Source of the DNA: Mesorhizobium sp. M7A.F.Ca.US.006.01.1.1
Lineage (GTDB): Bacteria; Pseudomonadota; Alphaproteobacteria; Rhizobiales; Rhizobiaceae
DNA length: 36,772 nt
Assembly: GCF_003997935.1 (NCBI RefSeq)
Contig: NZ_RZQL01000017.1
Span: forward strand, 9,356-46,127
Direction: 5' to 3'
Shown: one piece after another, positions 23,461 to 30,799 of the stretch
Layout of the letters: every line of letters starts with the position of its first letter
Numbering within the stretch: position 1 is the stretch's first letter
Position numbers and translations under genes: made by a program
The notes under the pieces: model-generated
What the model was told of the DNA's origin: nothing
What the model saw: only the letters and a program-made list of their open reading frames with translations
The model's database searches: none

Positions 23461-24048
23461 ATGACCTCTCTCAAAGACCTGAAAAAGCAGCTTCGCCGTG
23501 AGGCCCTCGGACGCCGCGATGCGCTCGATGAATTCTGGCGGGTGGAGGTCGCGCTTGAAATGGCCGAGACGGTACGCGATCATCTCCATGTCGAGCCGGG
23601 CCAGATCGTTTCCGGCTTCTGGCCGATGCGCTCGGAAGTCGACGTTCGGCCGTTGATGTTTGCCTTGCGCGAAAAGGGCGCACGGCTTTGTCTACCGGCC
23701 ATTCTCGACAAGACCACCATCGTCTTTCGCGAACTGGTGCGCGGCGCGCCGATGGTCGAGATGGGTTTCGGCACGGTCGGCCCTCACGAGGAAGCCGAGG
23801 TGCTCGACCCCTCTGTCATGCTGGTGCCGCTCGCCGCTTTCGATGCGCGCGGCCATCGCATCGGCTATGGTGCCGGCTATTACGACCGCGCCATCGCCAA
23901 ACTGATCGACAAGGGCCAGCCGCCGCGGCTGGTCGGCATCGCCTTCGACTGCCAGGAGGTGGCAATGGTGCCGGATGAGGAACATGACGTCGTCATTCCG
24001 GAAATACTGACCGAGAGCGGGTTGCGCCGCTTCGCGTCAAAATTGTAG
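23461..24048 (+). CDS. 5-formyltetrahydrofolate cyclo-ligase
   Basis: A 195-residue cytosolic enzyme that converts 5-formyl-THF to 5,10-methenyl-THF with ATP. It shows the N-terminal basic helix (LKKQLRREALGRRDAL) and the family signature GYGAGYYDR at 135-143. ATG 23461 gives the family N-terminus; the longer frame upstream overlaps the 6S region. It is followed by the YmdB-type gene. Confidence 0.92.
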   Translation: MTSLKDLKKQLRREALGRRDALDEFWRVEVALEMAETVRDHLHVEPGQIVSGFWPMRSEVDVRPLMFALREKGARLCLPAILDKTTIVFRELVRGAPMVEMGFGTVGPHEEAEVLDPSVMLVPLAAFDARGHRIGYGAGYYDRAIAKLIDKGQPPRLVGIAFDCQEVAMVPDEEHDVVIPEILTESGLRRFASKL

Positions 24049-24118
24049 ATAAAAGGACGCATGATCTTTCACAGACGTCATGCAGCTTTTGCTTCGCTGA
24101 CCTTCGGTGCGGGATCAT

Positions 24119-24943
24119 ATGAGACTTCTCTTCCTTGGTGACATGGTCGGAAAGACAGGGCGGACGGCGGTGTGGGAACAGCTGCCCGGCTTGATCTCCG
24201 ACTTCAAACTCGATTTCGTCATCGTCAACGGTGAGAACGCCGCCGGCGGCTTCGGCATCACCGAAGATATCTTTCGCGAGACGATCGCGGCCGGTGCGGA
24301 TGTCGTCACCACCGGCAACCATGTCTGGGACCAGCGCGACGCGCTCGCCTTCGCGCCGCGCGAAGAGCGCTTCCTGCGTCCCAGCAACTTTCCCAAGGGC
24401 ACGCCCGGGCGCGGCTCCGGCGTCTACATCGCCAGGAGCGGCGCGCGCGTTCTGGTCGCCAACATCATGGGCCGGGTGTTCATGCATCCAGAGCTCGACG
24501 ATCCCTTCCAGGCCGGCGAACGCGAGCTTGCCGCCTGTCCGCTCGGCGAGCAGGCGGATGCCGTGATTATCGACTTCCACGCCGAGGCGACCTCGGAAAA
24601 AATGTGCTTCGCGCATTTCGTCGACGGCCGTGCCAGCCTCGTCGTCGGCACCCACACCCACCAGCCGACCGGCGATCACCAGATACTCAACGGCGGCACC
24701 GGTTATATTTCCGATGCCGGCATGTGCGGCGACTATGATTCCTCGCTCGGCATGGACAAGGATGAACCGCTCAACCGGTTCCTGTCGAAAGTGCCGAAAG
24801 GCCGCTTCGAGGCGGCGACCGGACCGGCGACATTGTGCGGCGTCGGCGTCGATATTTCCGACCGCACCGGACTGACCGAGCGGATCGCGCCGTTTCGTCG
24901 CGGGCCGCGACTGGAGGAAACCGCACCGTCCTTCTGGTCATGA
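24119..24943 (+). CDS. YmdB-type metallophosphoesterase
   Basis: A 274-residue calcineurin-fold phosphoesterase of the TIGR00282/YmdB group. Metal and phosphate ligands are seen in FLGDMVGKTGR (Asp8), NGENAAGGFGI, TTGNHVWDQ, IDFHAEATSEK and VVGTHTHQPT. The Bacillus homologue hydrolyses 2',3'-cyclic nucleotides and influences biofilm and RNA turnover; the role in alphaproteobacteria is less clear. The start ATG 24119 (MRLLFLGD) is chosen over GTG 24107. The 70-base gap before it begins GCATGATC and ends GGATCATA, a possible decayed copy of the palindrome seen at 12852. Confidence 0.9.
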   Translation: MRLLFLGDMVGKTGRTAVWEQLPGLISDFKLDFVIVNGENAAGGFGITEDIFRETIAAGADVVTTGNHVWDQRDALAFAPREERFLRPSNFPKGTPGRGSGVYIARSGARVLVANIMGRVFMHPELDDPFQAGERELAACPLGEQADAVIIDFHAEATSEKMCFAHFVDGRASLVVGTHTHQPTGDHQILNGGTGYISDAGMCGDYDSSLGMDKDEPLNRFLSKVPKGRFEAATGPATLCGVGVDISDRTGLTERIAPFRRGPRLEETAPSFWS

Positions 24944-25017
24944 CATTGATATAGGCGCGCTCAGTACCTAATTGCCGGCGACACTGCTCTAGATCGTTAA
25001 AAGAGGGGACGACCTCC

Positions 25018-25779
25018 ATGCAGCTCATCGAATTCCTGGCGCCGCATTTTCAATTTGTTTCTGACCCGACGGCTTGGGTCGCGCTGCTGACGCTGATTGT
25101 GCTCGAGGTCGTGCTCGGCATCGACAATCTGATCTTCATCTCGATCCTGACCAACAAGCTGCCGGAAGCACAACGGGCCCGTGCCCGCCGGCTCGGCATC
25201 TCGGCGGCGCTGATCATGCGGCTGGTGCTGCTGGCCACCATTTCGATCATCGTCCAGCTGACCGCGCCGGTGTTCACGGCCTTCGGCCACGGTTTTTCCT
25301 GGCGCGACCTGATCCTGATCGCCGGCGGCCTGTTCCTGGTCTGGAAGGCGACCAAGGAGATCCATCACACGGTCGATCCCGACGACCACAAGGATACGAT
25401 GATGGGCGAGACGCTGCAGATCAGCCTTGCCGGCGCGATCTTCCAGATCCTGCTGCTCGACCTGGTCTTCTCGATCGATTCGATCATCACCGCCGTCGGC
25501 ATGACCGACGAGATCGCCATCATGTACATCGCCGTGATCGTGGCGGTGAGCGTGATGATGCTGGCGGCCGGGCCGCTGGCCAACTTCATCGCCAAGAACC
25601 CGAGCATCGTCATGCTGGCACTGGGCTTCCTTTTGATGATCGGCATGACGCTGATCGCCGACGGTATGGGTTACCATGTGCCCAAGGGCTACATCTATGC
25701 GGCGATGGGCTTTTCGGCGCTGGTCGAGGGGCTCAACATGCTGGCGCGGCGGCGCAAGAAGTCGGGCGGCGGGCATTGA
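25018..25779 (+). CDS. TerC-family integral membrane protein
   Basis: A 253-residue inner-membrane protein with about seven hydrophobic segments. It has the two acidic TerC repeats EVVLGIDN (Glu30, Asp36) and DLVFSIDS (Asp148, Asp154). TerC/Alx/YkoY proteins export or handle metal ions such as manganese, often to load exported enzymes. No C-terminal CBS/CorC domain is attached. The ribosome-binding site is GAGGGG. No manganese riboswitch is visible in the 74 bases upstream. It is convergent with the following gene. Confidence 0.9.
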   Translation: MQLIEFLAPHFQFVSDPTAWVALLTLIVLEVVLGIDNLIFISILTNKLPEAQRARARRLGISAALIMRLVLLATISIIVQLTAPVFTAFGHGFSWRDLILIAGGLFLVWKATKEIHHTVDPDDHKDTMMGETLQISLAGAIFQILLLDLVFSIDSIITAVGMTDEIAIMYIAVIVAVSVMMLAAGPLANFIAKNPSIVMLALGFLLMIGMTLIADGMGYHVPKGYIYAAMGFSALVEGLNMLARRRKKSGGGH

Positions 25780-25795
25780 GGCAGCTCCTGAGCAC

Positions 25796-26263
25796 CTAGT
25801 GCCCTGGCACGCCCTTCGGGTGACGGTCGCCGATCAGGCCGAGCGTCAGGCCTTGTTCCAGCCACGCCTTGGCACCGGCCAGCACCAGCGTGAAGCCGCC
25901 GGTTGAGCCGACGGCCTCTTTCACCTGTTCGTCGCCATCGCCGGCGAAGCCGAAATTGCGAACCTCGAGAAAAGTTGTCTCGCCAGGCATTTCGGTGAAG
26001 GTCCAGACCACGGTGGTCGGCGGATCGCTCCATTGCATGACGATCTTCTCATTCGCGATGATCTCGCTGACGTCGACCGTCGCCGACACGCCGTACATGC
26101 GCCATTCCCAGCGGATCTGCTCGCCGCTGTCCAGGCGGCCGCTGCCGTGAGTGAACCAGAATTTCGTGGTGATGGCAGGATCGACGATGGCCTCGAAGAC
26201 GTCCGCGACGGGCCGCCGGATCAGCATGCCGGCTTCGGCGGTCGGTTTTTCGTGGATGTCCAT
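25796..26263 (-). CDS. SRPBCC (AHSA1-like) domain protein
   Basis: A 155-residue START/Bet v1-like hydrophobic-pocket protein: MLIRRPVADVFEAIVDPA at the start, FWFTHGSGRLDSGEQIRWEW in the middle, and a C-terminal helix. ATG 26263 follows AAAGGAG; the longer frame is a shadow. It is the last gene of a three-gene unit under the ArsR-type regulator. Ligand and activity are unknown. Confidence 0.85.
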   Translation of the reverse strand: MDIHEKPTAEAGMLIRRPVADVFEAIVDPAITTKFWFTHGSGRLDSGEQIRWEWRMYGVSATVDVSEIIANEKIVMQWSDPPTTVVWTFTEMPGETTFLEVRNFGFAGDGDEQVKEAVGSTGGFTLVLAGAKAWLEQGLTLGLIGDRHPKGVPGH

Positions 26264-26289
26264 CGGTTGCTCCTTTCGTGGCTTGGCGC

Positions 26290-26652
26290 TCACCAGGCAT
26301 CGGGCTCGCGCAGCATGTGTACGATGTTGGCCGGGTTGGCGATCCAGCCGCCGCGAAAGCCCTCGCCCAAGGGCTCGATGACGTCGCAACGCACAACGCC
26401 TGCCTTGGCGAGATGATCCGCAGCCGTCGAAAAATCGTCGGTGAACAGCTCCAGCCACACCTCGGCCTGGCTCATCATCGGTGCCTCATCGATCCACAGG
26501 CGGTTAGGGCCAAGCTCGAAGCCGACGGCCGGCGCCTTGTCCGTGAAAGGCTTCAGGCCGACGACGTCGCGGTAGAAGGCGATTGTCGCCTCATACTGGT
26601 GCGGCGGTACCTTCATGGCGATGTTGATGCCGCCGGTGATTGTCGCGGTCAT
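26290..26652 (-). CDS. VOC-family (glyoxalase/bleomycin-resistance fold) protein
   Basis: A 120-residue single VOC unit, with IAFYRDVVGLKPF and a second half ending in PANIVHMLREPDAW. Metal ligands are not obvious, so it may be a binding protein rather than an enzyme. Start at ATG 26652 with GGAG upstream. It lies between two SRPBCC genes. Confidence 0.82.
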   Translation of the reverse strand: MTATITGGINIAMKVPPHQYEATIAFYRDVVGLKPFTDKAPAVGFELGPNRLWIDEAPMMSQAEVWLELFTDDFSTAADHLAKAGVVRCDVIEPLGEGFRGGWIANPANIVHMLREPDAW

Positions 26653-26672
26653 AGTTGGCTCCGTTGCCGTGT

Positions 26673-27155
26673 TCAAATGTTGGTCTCGTTGGCGGGTTCG
26701 CCCTTCATCTCGCTGCGGTAGTAGCCGTCGCGCAAATTGATGCCGTATTCGACATAGGCCTTCATGCAGGCCAGCATCTGCGACCAGCCCTCGCAATTGA
26801 GGTAGGACTTCTTCAGGCCGACCGCGCCTTCCTGCCAGCCGCTCTCGGCGATGGTGACGAAGGTGCCGCCATCGTCCAGCGGTTCGAAATTCATCTCTAT
26901 GCGGGTCTTATAGGCCGGTTTCCCGTCGGCGTCGGTGGCATCCCAGCGCAGCACGATGCGGCGGTCCTTGACCACTTCGTCGACCTCGACCGGCACCTTG
27001 CCCCACCAAACGACGCCGGCGCCGGCTTCCAGTGGGGCGCTGGCGCCGCCGATCGTGGTGAAATAGCCGCTCAGTTTCTTCGGATTGACGACGGCGTCGA
27101 AGACGTCGGCGACCGGCTTGCCGATGCGCCCGGAAACACTGAATCCAAGTGACAT
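26673..27155 (-). CDS. SRPBCC (AHSA1-like) domain protein
   Basis: A 160-residue START-like protein: GRIGKPVADVFDAVVNPKKL, then VVWWGKVPVEVDEVV and a long C-terminal helix (GWSQMLACMKAYVEYGINL). ATG 27155 with AAGGAG is chosen over the frame extending into the operator. It is first in the unit transcribed away from the arsR-type gene. Pairs of an ArsR regulator with an AHSA1-like protein are common; the physiological signal is usually unknown. Confidence 0.86.
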   Translation of the reverse strand: MSLGFSVSGRIGKPVADVFDAVVNPKKLSGYFTTIGGASAPLEAGAGVVWWGKVPVEVDEVVKDRRIVLRWDATDADGKPAYKTRIEMNFEPLDDGGTFVTIAESGWQEGAVGLKKSYLNCEGWSQMLACMKAYVEYGINLRDGYYRSEMKGEPANETNI

Positions 27156-27189
27156 ATCCACAACTCCTTCCCTTGATCGGCTCAACAAT

Positions 27190-27209
27190 ATGTTATAGAA
27201 ACATAACAT
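27190..27209. promoter_or_regulatory. ArsR-type operator overlapping the regulator start
   Basis: The perfect inverted repeat ATGTTAT / ATAACAT with a 6-base centre. The right arm overlaps the ATG at 27208. An A+T-rich dyad between divergent genes in this position is typical for ArsR repressors. Confidence 0.65.
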
Positions 27210-27531
27210 GTCAAGCCGATCGCAAGACGACAATGTTTTCAAGGCGTTGGCGCATCCGCGCCGGCGCGAGATGCTGGATCAGCTGAAGGACACGCCGAAG
27301 ACGACCGGCATGCTGTGCGAGGCCTTTCCCGATATCGATCGGTGCACCGTGATGCTGCATCTGAAGGTGCTGGAGGAGGCCGATCTGATAGTTGCGCGGC
27401 GCGACGGCCGCGAGCGCTGGAACCATCTCAACGCGCTGCCGATCAAGCAGATCCACGACCGCTGGATCAGCCAGTACGCCGGCCATGCGCTCAGCATCAT
27501 CGACCGGCTGAAGTCCGATCTGGAGGCGTGA
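27208..27531 (+). CDS. ArsR-family transcriptional regulator
   Basis: A 107-residue winged helix protein: NVFKALAHPRRREMLDQL, then the recognition helix region DRCTVMLHLKVLEEADLIV and the wing RRDGRERWNHLN. There is no CxC metal site, so it is unlikely to sense arsenic or other metals through the classical site. It is divergent from the SRPBCC-VOC-SRPBCC unit, and its start codon lies in the dyad, implying autorepression. Confidence 0.9.
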   Translation: MSSRSQDDNVFKALAHPRRREMLDQLKDTPKTTGMLCEAFPDIDRCTVMLHLKVLEEADLIVARRDGRERWNHLNALPIKQIHDRWISQYAGHALSIIDRLKSDLEA

Positions 27532-27740
27532 ACGCTTGCAGCAGCCCATGGCGCGCGTCCCGTGCACGGTGCGGCTGGACGAATTGAGCCGATTTATCTA
27601 TAAGCCGGGCCATTCCGACAGAGAACGCCGTGCTTCCACGAGGTGCACCTGGGACGCTCTGAAATTTTTGAATTCGGGCATTGCGGAAGACGAGGTCAGA
27701 TCACTTCGCTTCGGAATGCTCTAGCCGAGAAGACGACACC

Positions 27741-28490
27741 ATGGCTGGCCATTCACAGTTCAAGAACATCATGCACCGCAAGGGCCGCCAGGATGCGGTG
27801 CGGTCTAAAATGTTTTCCAAGCTGGCGCGCGAAATCACCGTCGCCGCCAAGAGCGGGACGCCCGATCCATCGATGAACCCGCGCTTGCGCCTGGCGATCC
27901 AGAACGCCAAGGCGGTGTCGATGCCGAAGGACAACATACAGCGCGCCGTCAACAAGGCCTCGATGGGCGATGCCGAGAACTATGAAGCCGTGCGCTATGA
28001 GGGCTATGGTCCGGGCGGCGTCGCCGTCATCGTTGAAGCGCTGACCGACAACCGCAACCGCTCGGCGTCGAATGTGCGTGCTGCCTTCACCAAGGCCGGC
28101 GGCGCGATGGGCGAAACGGGCTCGGTTTCCTTCATGTGGGACCGCGTCGGCGAGATCTATTATCCGGCATCAGCCGGCAGCGCCGACAAGGTCATGGAAG
28201 CGGCGATCGAAGCCGGCGCCGACGATGTGGAAACCGACGAGGAAGGCCACACGATCTATTGCGCCTTCGAGAATCTCGGCGAGGTGTCGAAGGCTCTGGA
28301 AACCTCGCTCGGCGAGGCAGAATCGGTGAAGCTGATCTGGCAGCCGCAGAACAACGTTCCGGTCGACGAGGAGCGGGCACAGTCGCTGATGAAGCTGGTC
28401 GCCACGCTCGAGGACGACGACGACGTACAGAGCGTCTACGCCAACTTCGAAGTCGACGACGAGACCATGGCCAAGCTCAGCGCAGCATGA
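27741..28490 (+). CDS. yebC: YebC/TACO1-family regulator
   Basis: A 249-residue three-domain protein starting [18 protein letters not shown], with [12 protein letters not shown] and the acidic C-terminal end. Family members act as transcription regulators or as translation activators at proline stretches. In many bacteria the gene is next to ruvC; here it is followed by an overlapping SelW-like gene. The ribosome-binding site is weak (GAGA). Confidence 0.95.
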   Translation: MAGHSQFKNIMHRKGRQDAVRSKMFSKLAREITVAAKSGTPDPSMNPRLRLAIQNAKAVSMPKDNIQRAVNKASMGDAENYEAVRYEGYGPGGVAVIVEALTDNRNRSASNVRAAFTKAGGAMGETGSVSFMWDRVGEIYYPASAGSADKVMEAAIEAGADDVETDEEGHTIYCAFENLGEVSKALETSLGEAESVKLIWQPQNNVPVDEERAQSLMKLVATLEDDDDVQSVYANFEVDDETMAKLSAA

Positions 28491-28804
28491 GCGAAGCTCA
28501 GCCCGGCATGAGCGAAAAAGCGCTTCCCACCATCCGCATCGCCTACTGCACGCAGTGCCAGTGGCTGCTGCGCGCCGGTTGGATGGCGCAGGAACTGCTG
28601 TCGACCTTCGGCACCGATCTGGGCGAGGTGACGCTGGTGCCCGGCACCGGCGGCATCTTCACCATTTCCTGCAATGACACGCTGGTCTGGGATCGCAAGC
28701 GCGACGGCGGCTTTCCGGACGCGGCCAAACTGAAGCAACTGGTTCGTGATGTCATCGACCCGGACCGCGATCTCGGTCATTCCGATCGGAAGACAAAGGC
28801 GTAG
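28487..28804 (+). CDS. SelW/Rdx-family thioredoxin-like protein
   Basis: A 105-residue protein with the CxxC redox motif in [14 protein letters not shown] and a small thioredoxin-like fold ([16 protein letters not shown]). Family members include selenoprotein W; this one has Cys in both positions. Its ATG overlaps the yebC stop (ATGA), so it is probably translationally coupled. A second in-frame ATG at 28508 may be used instead. The biological role in bacteria is not established. Confidence 0.88.
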   Translation: MSEAQPGMSEKALPTIRIAYCTQCQWLLRAGWMAQELLSTFGTDLGEVTLVPGTGGIFTISCNDTLVWDRKRDGGFPDAAKLKQLVRDVIDPDRDLGHSDRKTKA

Positions 28805-28822
28805 AGGCCGCCGGCGCTGCCG

Positions 28823-28972
28823 TCACTTGCGTCGCCACGCTCCGAAGGCGGCGCCAATCGCAATACCCACGGCGACGCCCATCGGAATGTTATCCAGAGC
28901 GGTGCCGATCGCGGCACCGACACCAACTCCGATGGCCATGCCGAAGGCCATATTTGCGTATTGATCCTTCAT
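28823..28972 (-). CDS. Small glycine-zipper membrane protein
   Basis: A 49-residue frame starting at ATG 28972, with GGAG 6 bases upstream. After MKDQYANMAF come two GxxxG-like hydrophobic segments (GMAIGVGVGAAIGTAL, MGVAVGIAIGAAFGAW) and a basic end RRK. Glycine-zipper helices pack in membranes or oligomerise. Reading frame, ribosome-binding site and composition all support a real gene. Function is unknown. It lies convergent to the Rdx gene and upstream of nothing obvious on its own strand. Confidence 0.68.
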   Translation of the reverse strand: MKDQYANMAFGMAIGVGVGAAIGTALDNIPMGVAVGIAIGAAFGAWRRK

Positions 28973-28993
28973 CGGTCGCTCCATCCATCGTCG

Positions 28994-29473
28994 TCAACGC
29001 GTGGCGAACCAGAAGGATGCCAGCGCGGCTATGCCGCTGACGGTGCGGACATGGTTCCACATCACCCATTCATTGAGGTAGCGCGACCATAGGTTTGCAC
29101 CTTCGCTGCCGGCCGGGTCGACGGCGGCGAGCGCATCGTTCAGCGGGACGTTGAAGATCATCGTCACCACCACGATGCCGATGAGATAGAGCAGGCTGCC
29201 GGCAATCAGCCAGAGCGAGCCCGGCTGGCTCCAGCCGATCACCGCGCCGATGGCGACAACAATGCAGACGAGCGCCGTGCCGAACAGCGCTGTCATGAAC
29301 AGCGGGGTCACAGCTGTGACATTGATCGAATTCATCGCGGCAATGCCGCTTGCGGCTGGCATGCGGGCGAGGCCCGGCATGACGAAGCTGGAGAAAGCAA
29401 AGAAGACGCCGCCGACGACGCCAGAGCCGAGTGCGGCGATGAAGATGAGAGTAGGAAGAAGTTTCGCGATCAT
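28994..29473 (-). CDS. DUF1772 / anthrone-oxygenase-like membrane protein
   Basis: A 159-residue inner-membrane protein with four hydrophobic helices (LIFIAALGSGVVGGVFFAF, TALFGTALVCIVVAIGAVIG and so on) and the family's central Asn-rich motif (FNVPLNDAL) with Trp/Arg near the end (WNHVRTVSG). Bacterial DUF1772 proteins have no firm function. ATG 29473 with GGAG upstream. It is divergent from the tetR-type gene, with tandem operator-like repeats between, so it is the likely regulated target. Confidence 0.85.
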   Translation of the reverse strand: MIAKLLPTLIFIAALGSGVVGGVFFAFSSFVMPGLARMPAASGIAAMNSINVTAVTPLFMTALFGTALVCIVVAIGAVIGWSQPGSLWLIAGSLLYLIGIVVVTMIFNVPLNDALAAVDPAGSEGANLWSRYLNEWVMWNHVRTVSGIAALASFWFATR

Positions 29474-29512
29474 GTCAGTTGCTCCATATGCCCGTTGTGG
29501 TTCCTTCGCATC

Positions 29513-29564
29513 AAAACGTGAGTAATCCTCATATTTGCAAAACGTGATAAACCCTCGTATTTTG
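29513..29564. promoter_or_regulatory. Tandem operator-like repeats between DUF1772 and tetR genes
   Basis: Two near-identical 25-26-base units start AAAACGTGAG (29513) and AAAACGTGAT (29539), with a period of 26 bases. The first is also an imperfect inverted repeat (AAACGTGAG / CTCATATTT). They are placed to control both divergent genes. Confidence 0.55.
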
Positions 29565-29599
29565 TGAGTCAAGCGATTTTGGTGCACTTGGAGTCAGTC

Positions 29600-30241
29600 A
29601 TGGAAGACGCGGCAGCCCTCGTTTCCGCACAGGAGCAGCTTGCTTCACCGCGCCGGGCGCCCAGCCAGCAGCGCAGCCGCGAGCGGGTCGAGCGCATGCT
29701 GGCGGCTGCCTCGGCGCTGATCGGCGAGCAAGGCAGCGATGCCATGCGCATGGGTGAGGTGGCGGAGCGCGCTGGGGTGTCGATCGGGTCGCTCTACCAG
29801 TTCTTTCCGGACAAGCGGGCGATCATCTGGACGCTGGCCGAGCGCTACACCGCCGAAAGCCAGGCCTGCATCTCAGCCGCGCTCGCCGGTGTCAGCGATG
29901 CCGAAGGGCTGGGCCGGGCGTTTTCAGAACTGGTCGATATCTACTACGGGCTGTTCCTGGCGGAGCCGGTGATCCGCGATATCTGGTCCGGCACGCAGGC
30001 CGACAAGGCGCTGCGCCAGCTCGAACTCGCCGACAGCCGCGCCAACGCCGAATTCCTCACCGCGGTGCTGAAACGGCTGCGGCCGGCAGTCGATCCGGCG
30101 GCGCTGGAAACCACGGCATTTCTGGTCTGGCAGATGGGCGAGGCAGCCATGCGGCTGGCGATCTCGGTTGAACGCCAGGAGGGCGACAGGCTGGTCGCCG
30201 CCTACAAGCGCATGGCGCTAAGGGAATTGCTGGCCGAGTAG
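29600..30241 (+). CDS. TetR-family transcriptional regulator
   Basis: A 213-residue repressor-type protein. The helix-turn-helix is at about residues 20-75 (EVAERAGVSIGSLYQFFPDK); the remaining helices form the ligand domain. ATG 29600 with GGAG at good spacing is preferred over GTG 29564, which lies in the operator repeat. Probably represses the divergent DUF1772 gene and itself. The ligand is unknown. Confidence 0.9.
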   Translation: MEDAAALVSAQEQLASPRRAPSQQRSRERVERMLAAASALIGEQGSDAMRMGEVAERAGVSIGSLYQFFPDKRAIIWTLAERYTAESQACISAALAGVSDAEGLGRAFSELVDIYYGLFLAEPVIRDIWSGTQADKALRQLELADSRANAEFLTAVLKRLRPAVDPAALETTAFLVWQMGEAAMRLAISVERQEGDRLVAAYKRMALRELLAE

Positions 30242-30257
30242 CGCCGCGCCGCAACAA

Positions 30258-30283
30258 AAAACCCGCCACGGAGGCGGGTTTTT
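30258..30283. terminator. Bidirectional terminator between tetR and rpmE
   Basis: Stem AAAACCCGCC / GGCGGGTTTT with a 5-base loop, followed by T residues, and preceded by A residues for the other strand. Confidence 0.85.
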
Positions 30284-30320
30284 GATCTGCGAAAAGGCCG
30301 TTTGGCTTAAGTTCTTACTT

Positions 30321-30370
30321 GATGCAAGTCGTTATCCCAAAACCGCTTCGCACTTTTGGGCGACATGCAA
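30321..30370. repeat. Palindromic element abutting rpmE
   Basis: CCCAAAA (30336-30342) pairs with TTTTGGG (30354-30360), and GTCG with CGAC outside. It resembles an intergenic palindrome I associate with rhizobia and ends right at the rpmE stop codon. Confidence 0.7.
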
Positions 30371-30592
30371 TTAGATGCCGAAACCTTCGAAACGCTTCTT
30401 GAACTTCGACAGGCGGCCGCCGCGGTCGAGCAGGGTCTGCTGGCCGCCGGTCCAGGCCGGGTGGGTGGTCGGGTCGATATCGAGGTTCATCGTATCGCCT
30501 TCCTTGCCCCAGGTCGAACGGGTCGTGTATTCGGTGCCGTCGGTCATGACGACCTTGATGGTGTGGTAATCGGGATGAATAGCGCTCTTCAT
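30371..30592 (-). CDS. rpmE: 50S ribosomal protein L31
   Basis: A 73-residue protein beginning [20 protein letters not shown], with [20 protein letters not shown] and a basic end. It belongs to the cysteine-free (zinc-less) L31 form usual in alphaproteobacteria. ATG 30592 gives the standard length. It is a component of the large ribosomal subunit near the intersubunit bridges. Confidence 0.95.
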   Translation of the reverse strand: MKSAIHPDYHTIKVVMTDGTEYTTRSTWGKEGDTMNLDIDPTTHPAWTGGQQTLLDRGGRLSKFKKRFEGFGI

Positions 30593-30799
30593 GGCTCGGT
30601 TCCTGGCTTGCCGGCGCGGCTGACGGGGCATAAGCCTGCGTCGATGCGCCTCTTTTTAAAACTCGAAGCCGCAGCTATTGAGGAGCCACGGCTTCTAAAA
30701 CGGTCGGCGAGCCTATACATCAGCCGGAATTGATTCACAAGGCCGCGGCAAGCGCATATTGAGGCGCAGACCCCAAGGGCGGCTGGAGGAAACATCGGG

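Noticed and set aside
24059..24118. GCATGATC...GGATCATA as an intact palindromic element before the YmdB-type gene
   Set aside because: Only the outer arms match and the inside does not pair; at most a decayed copy.
24944..25017. Manganese riboswitch before the TerC-family gene
   Set aside because: The 74-base gap is too short and lacks the yybP-ykoY core motifs.
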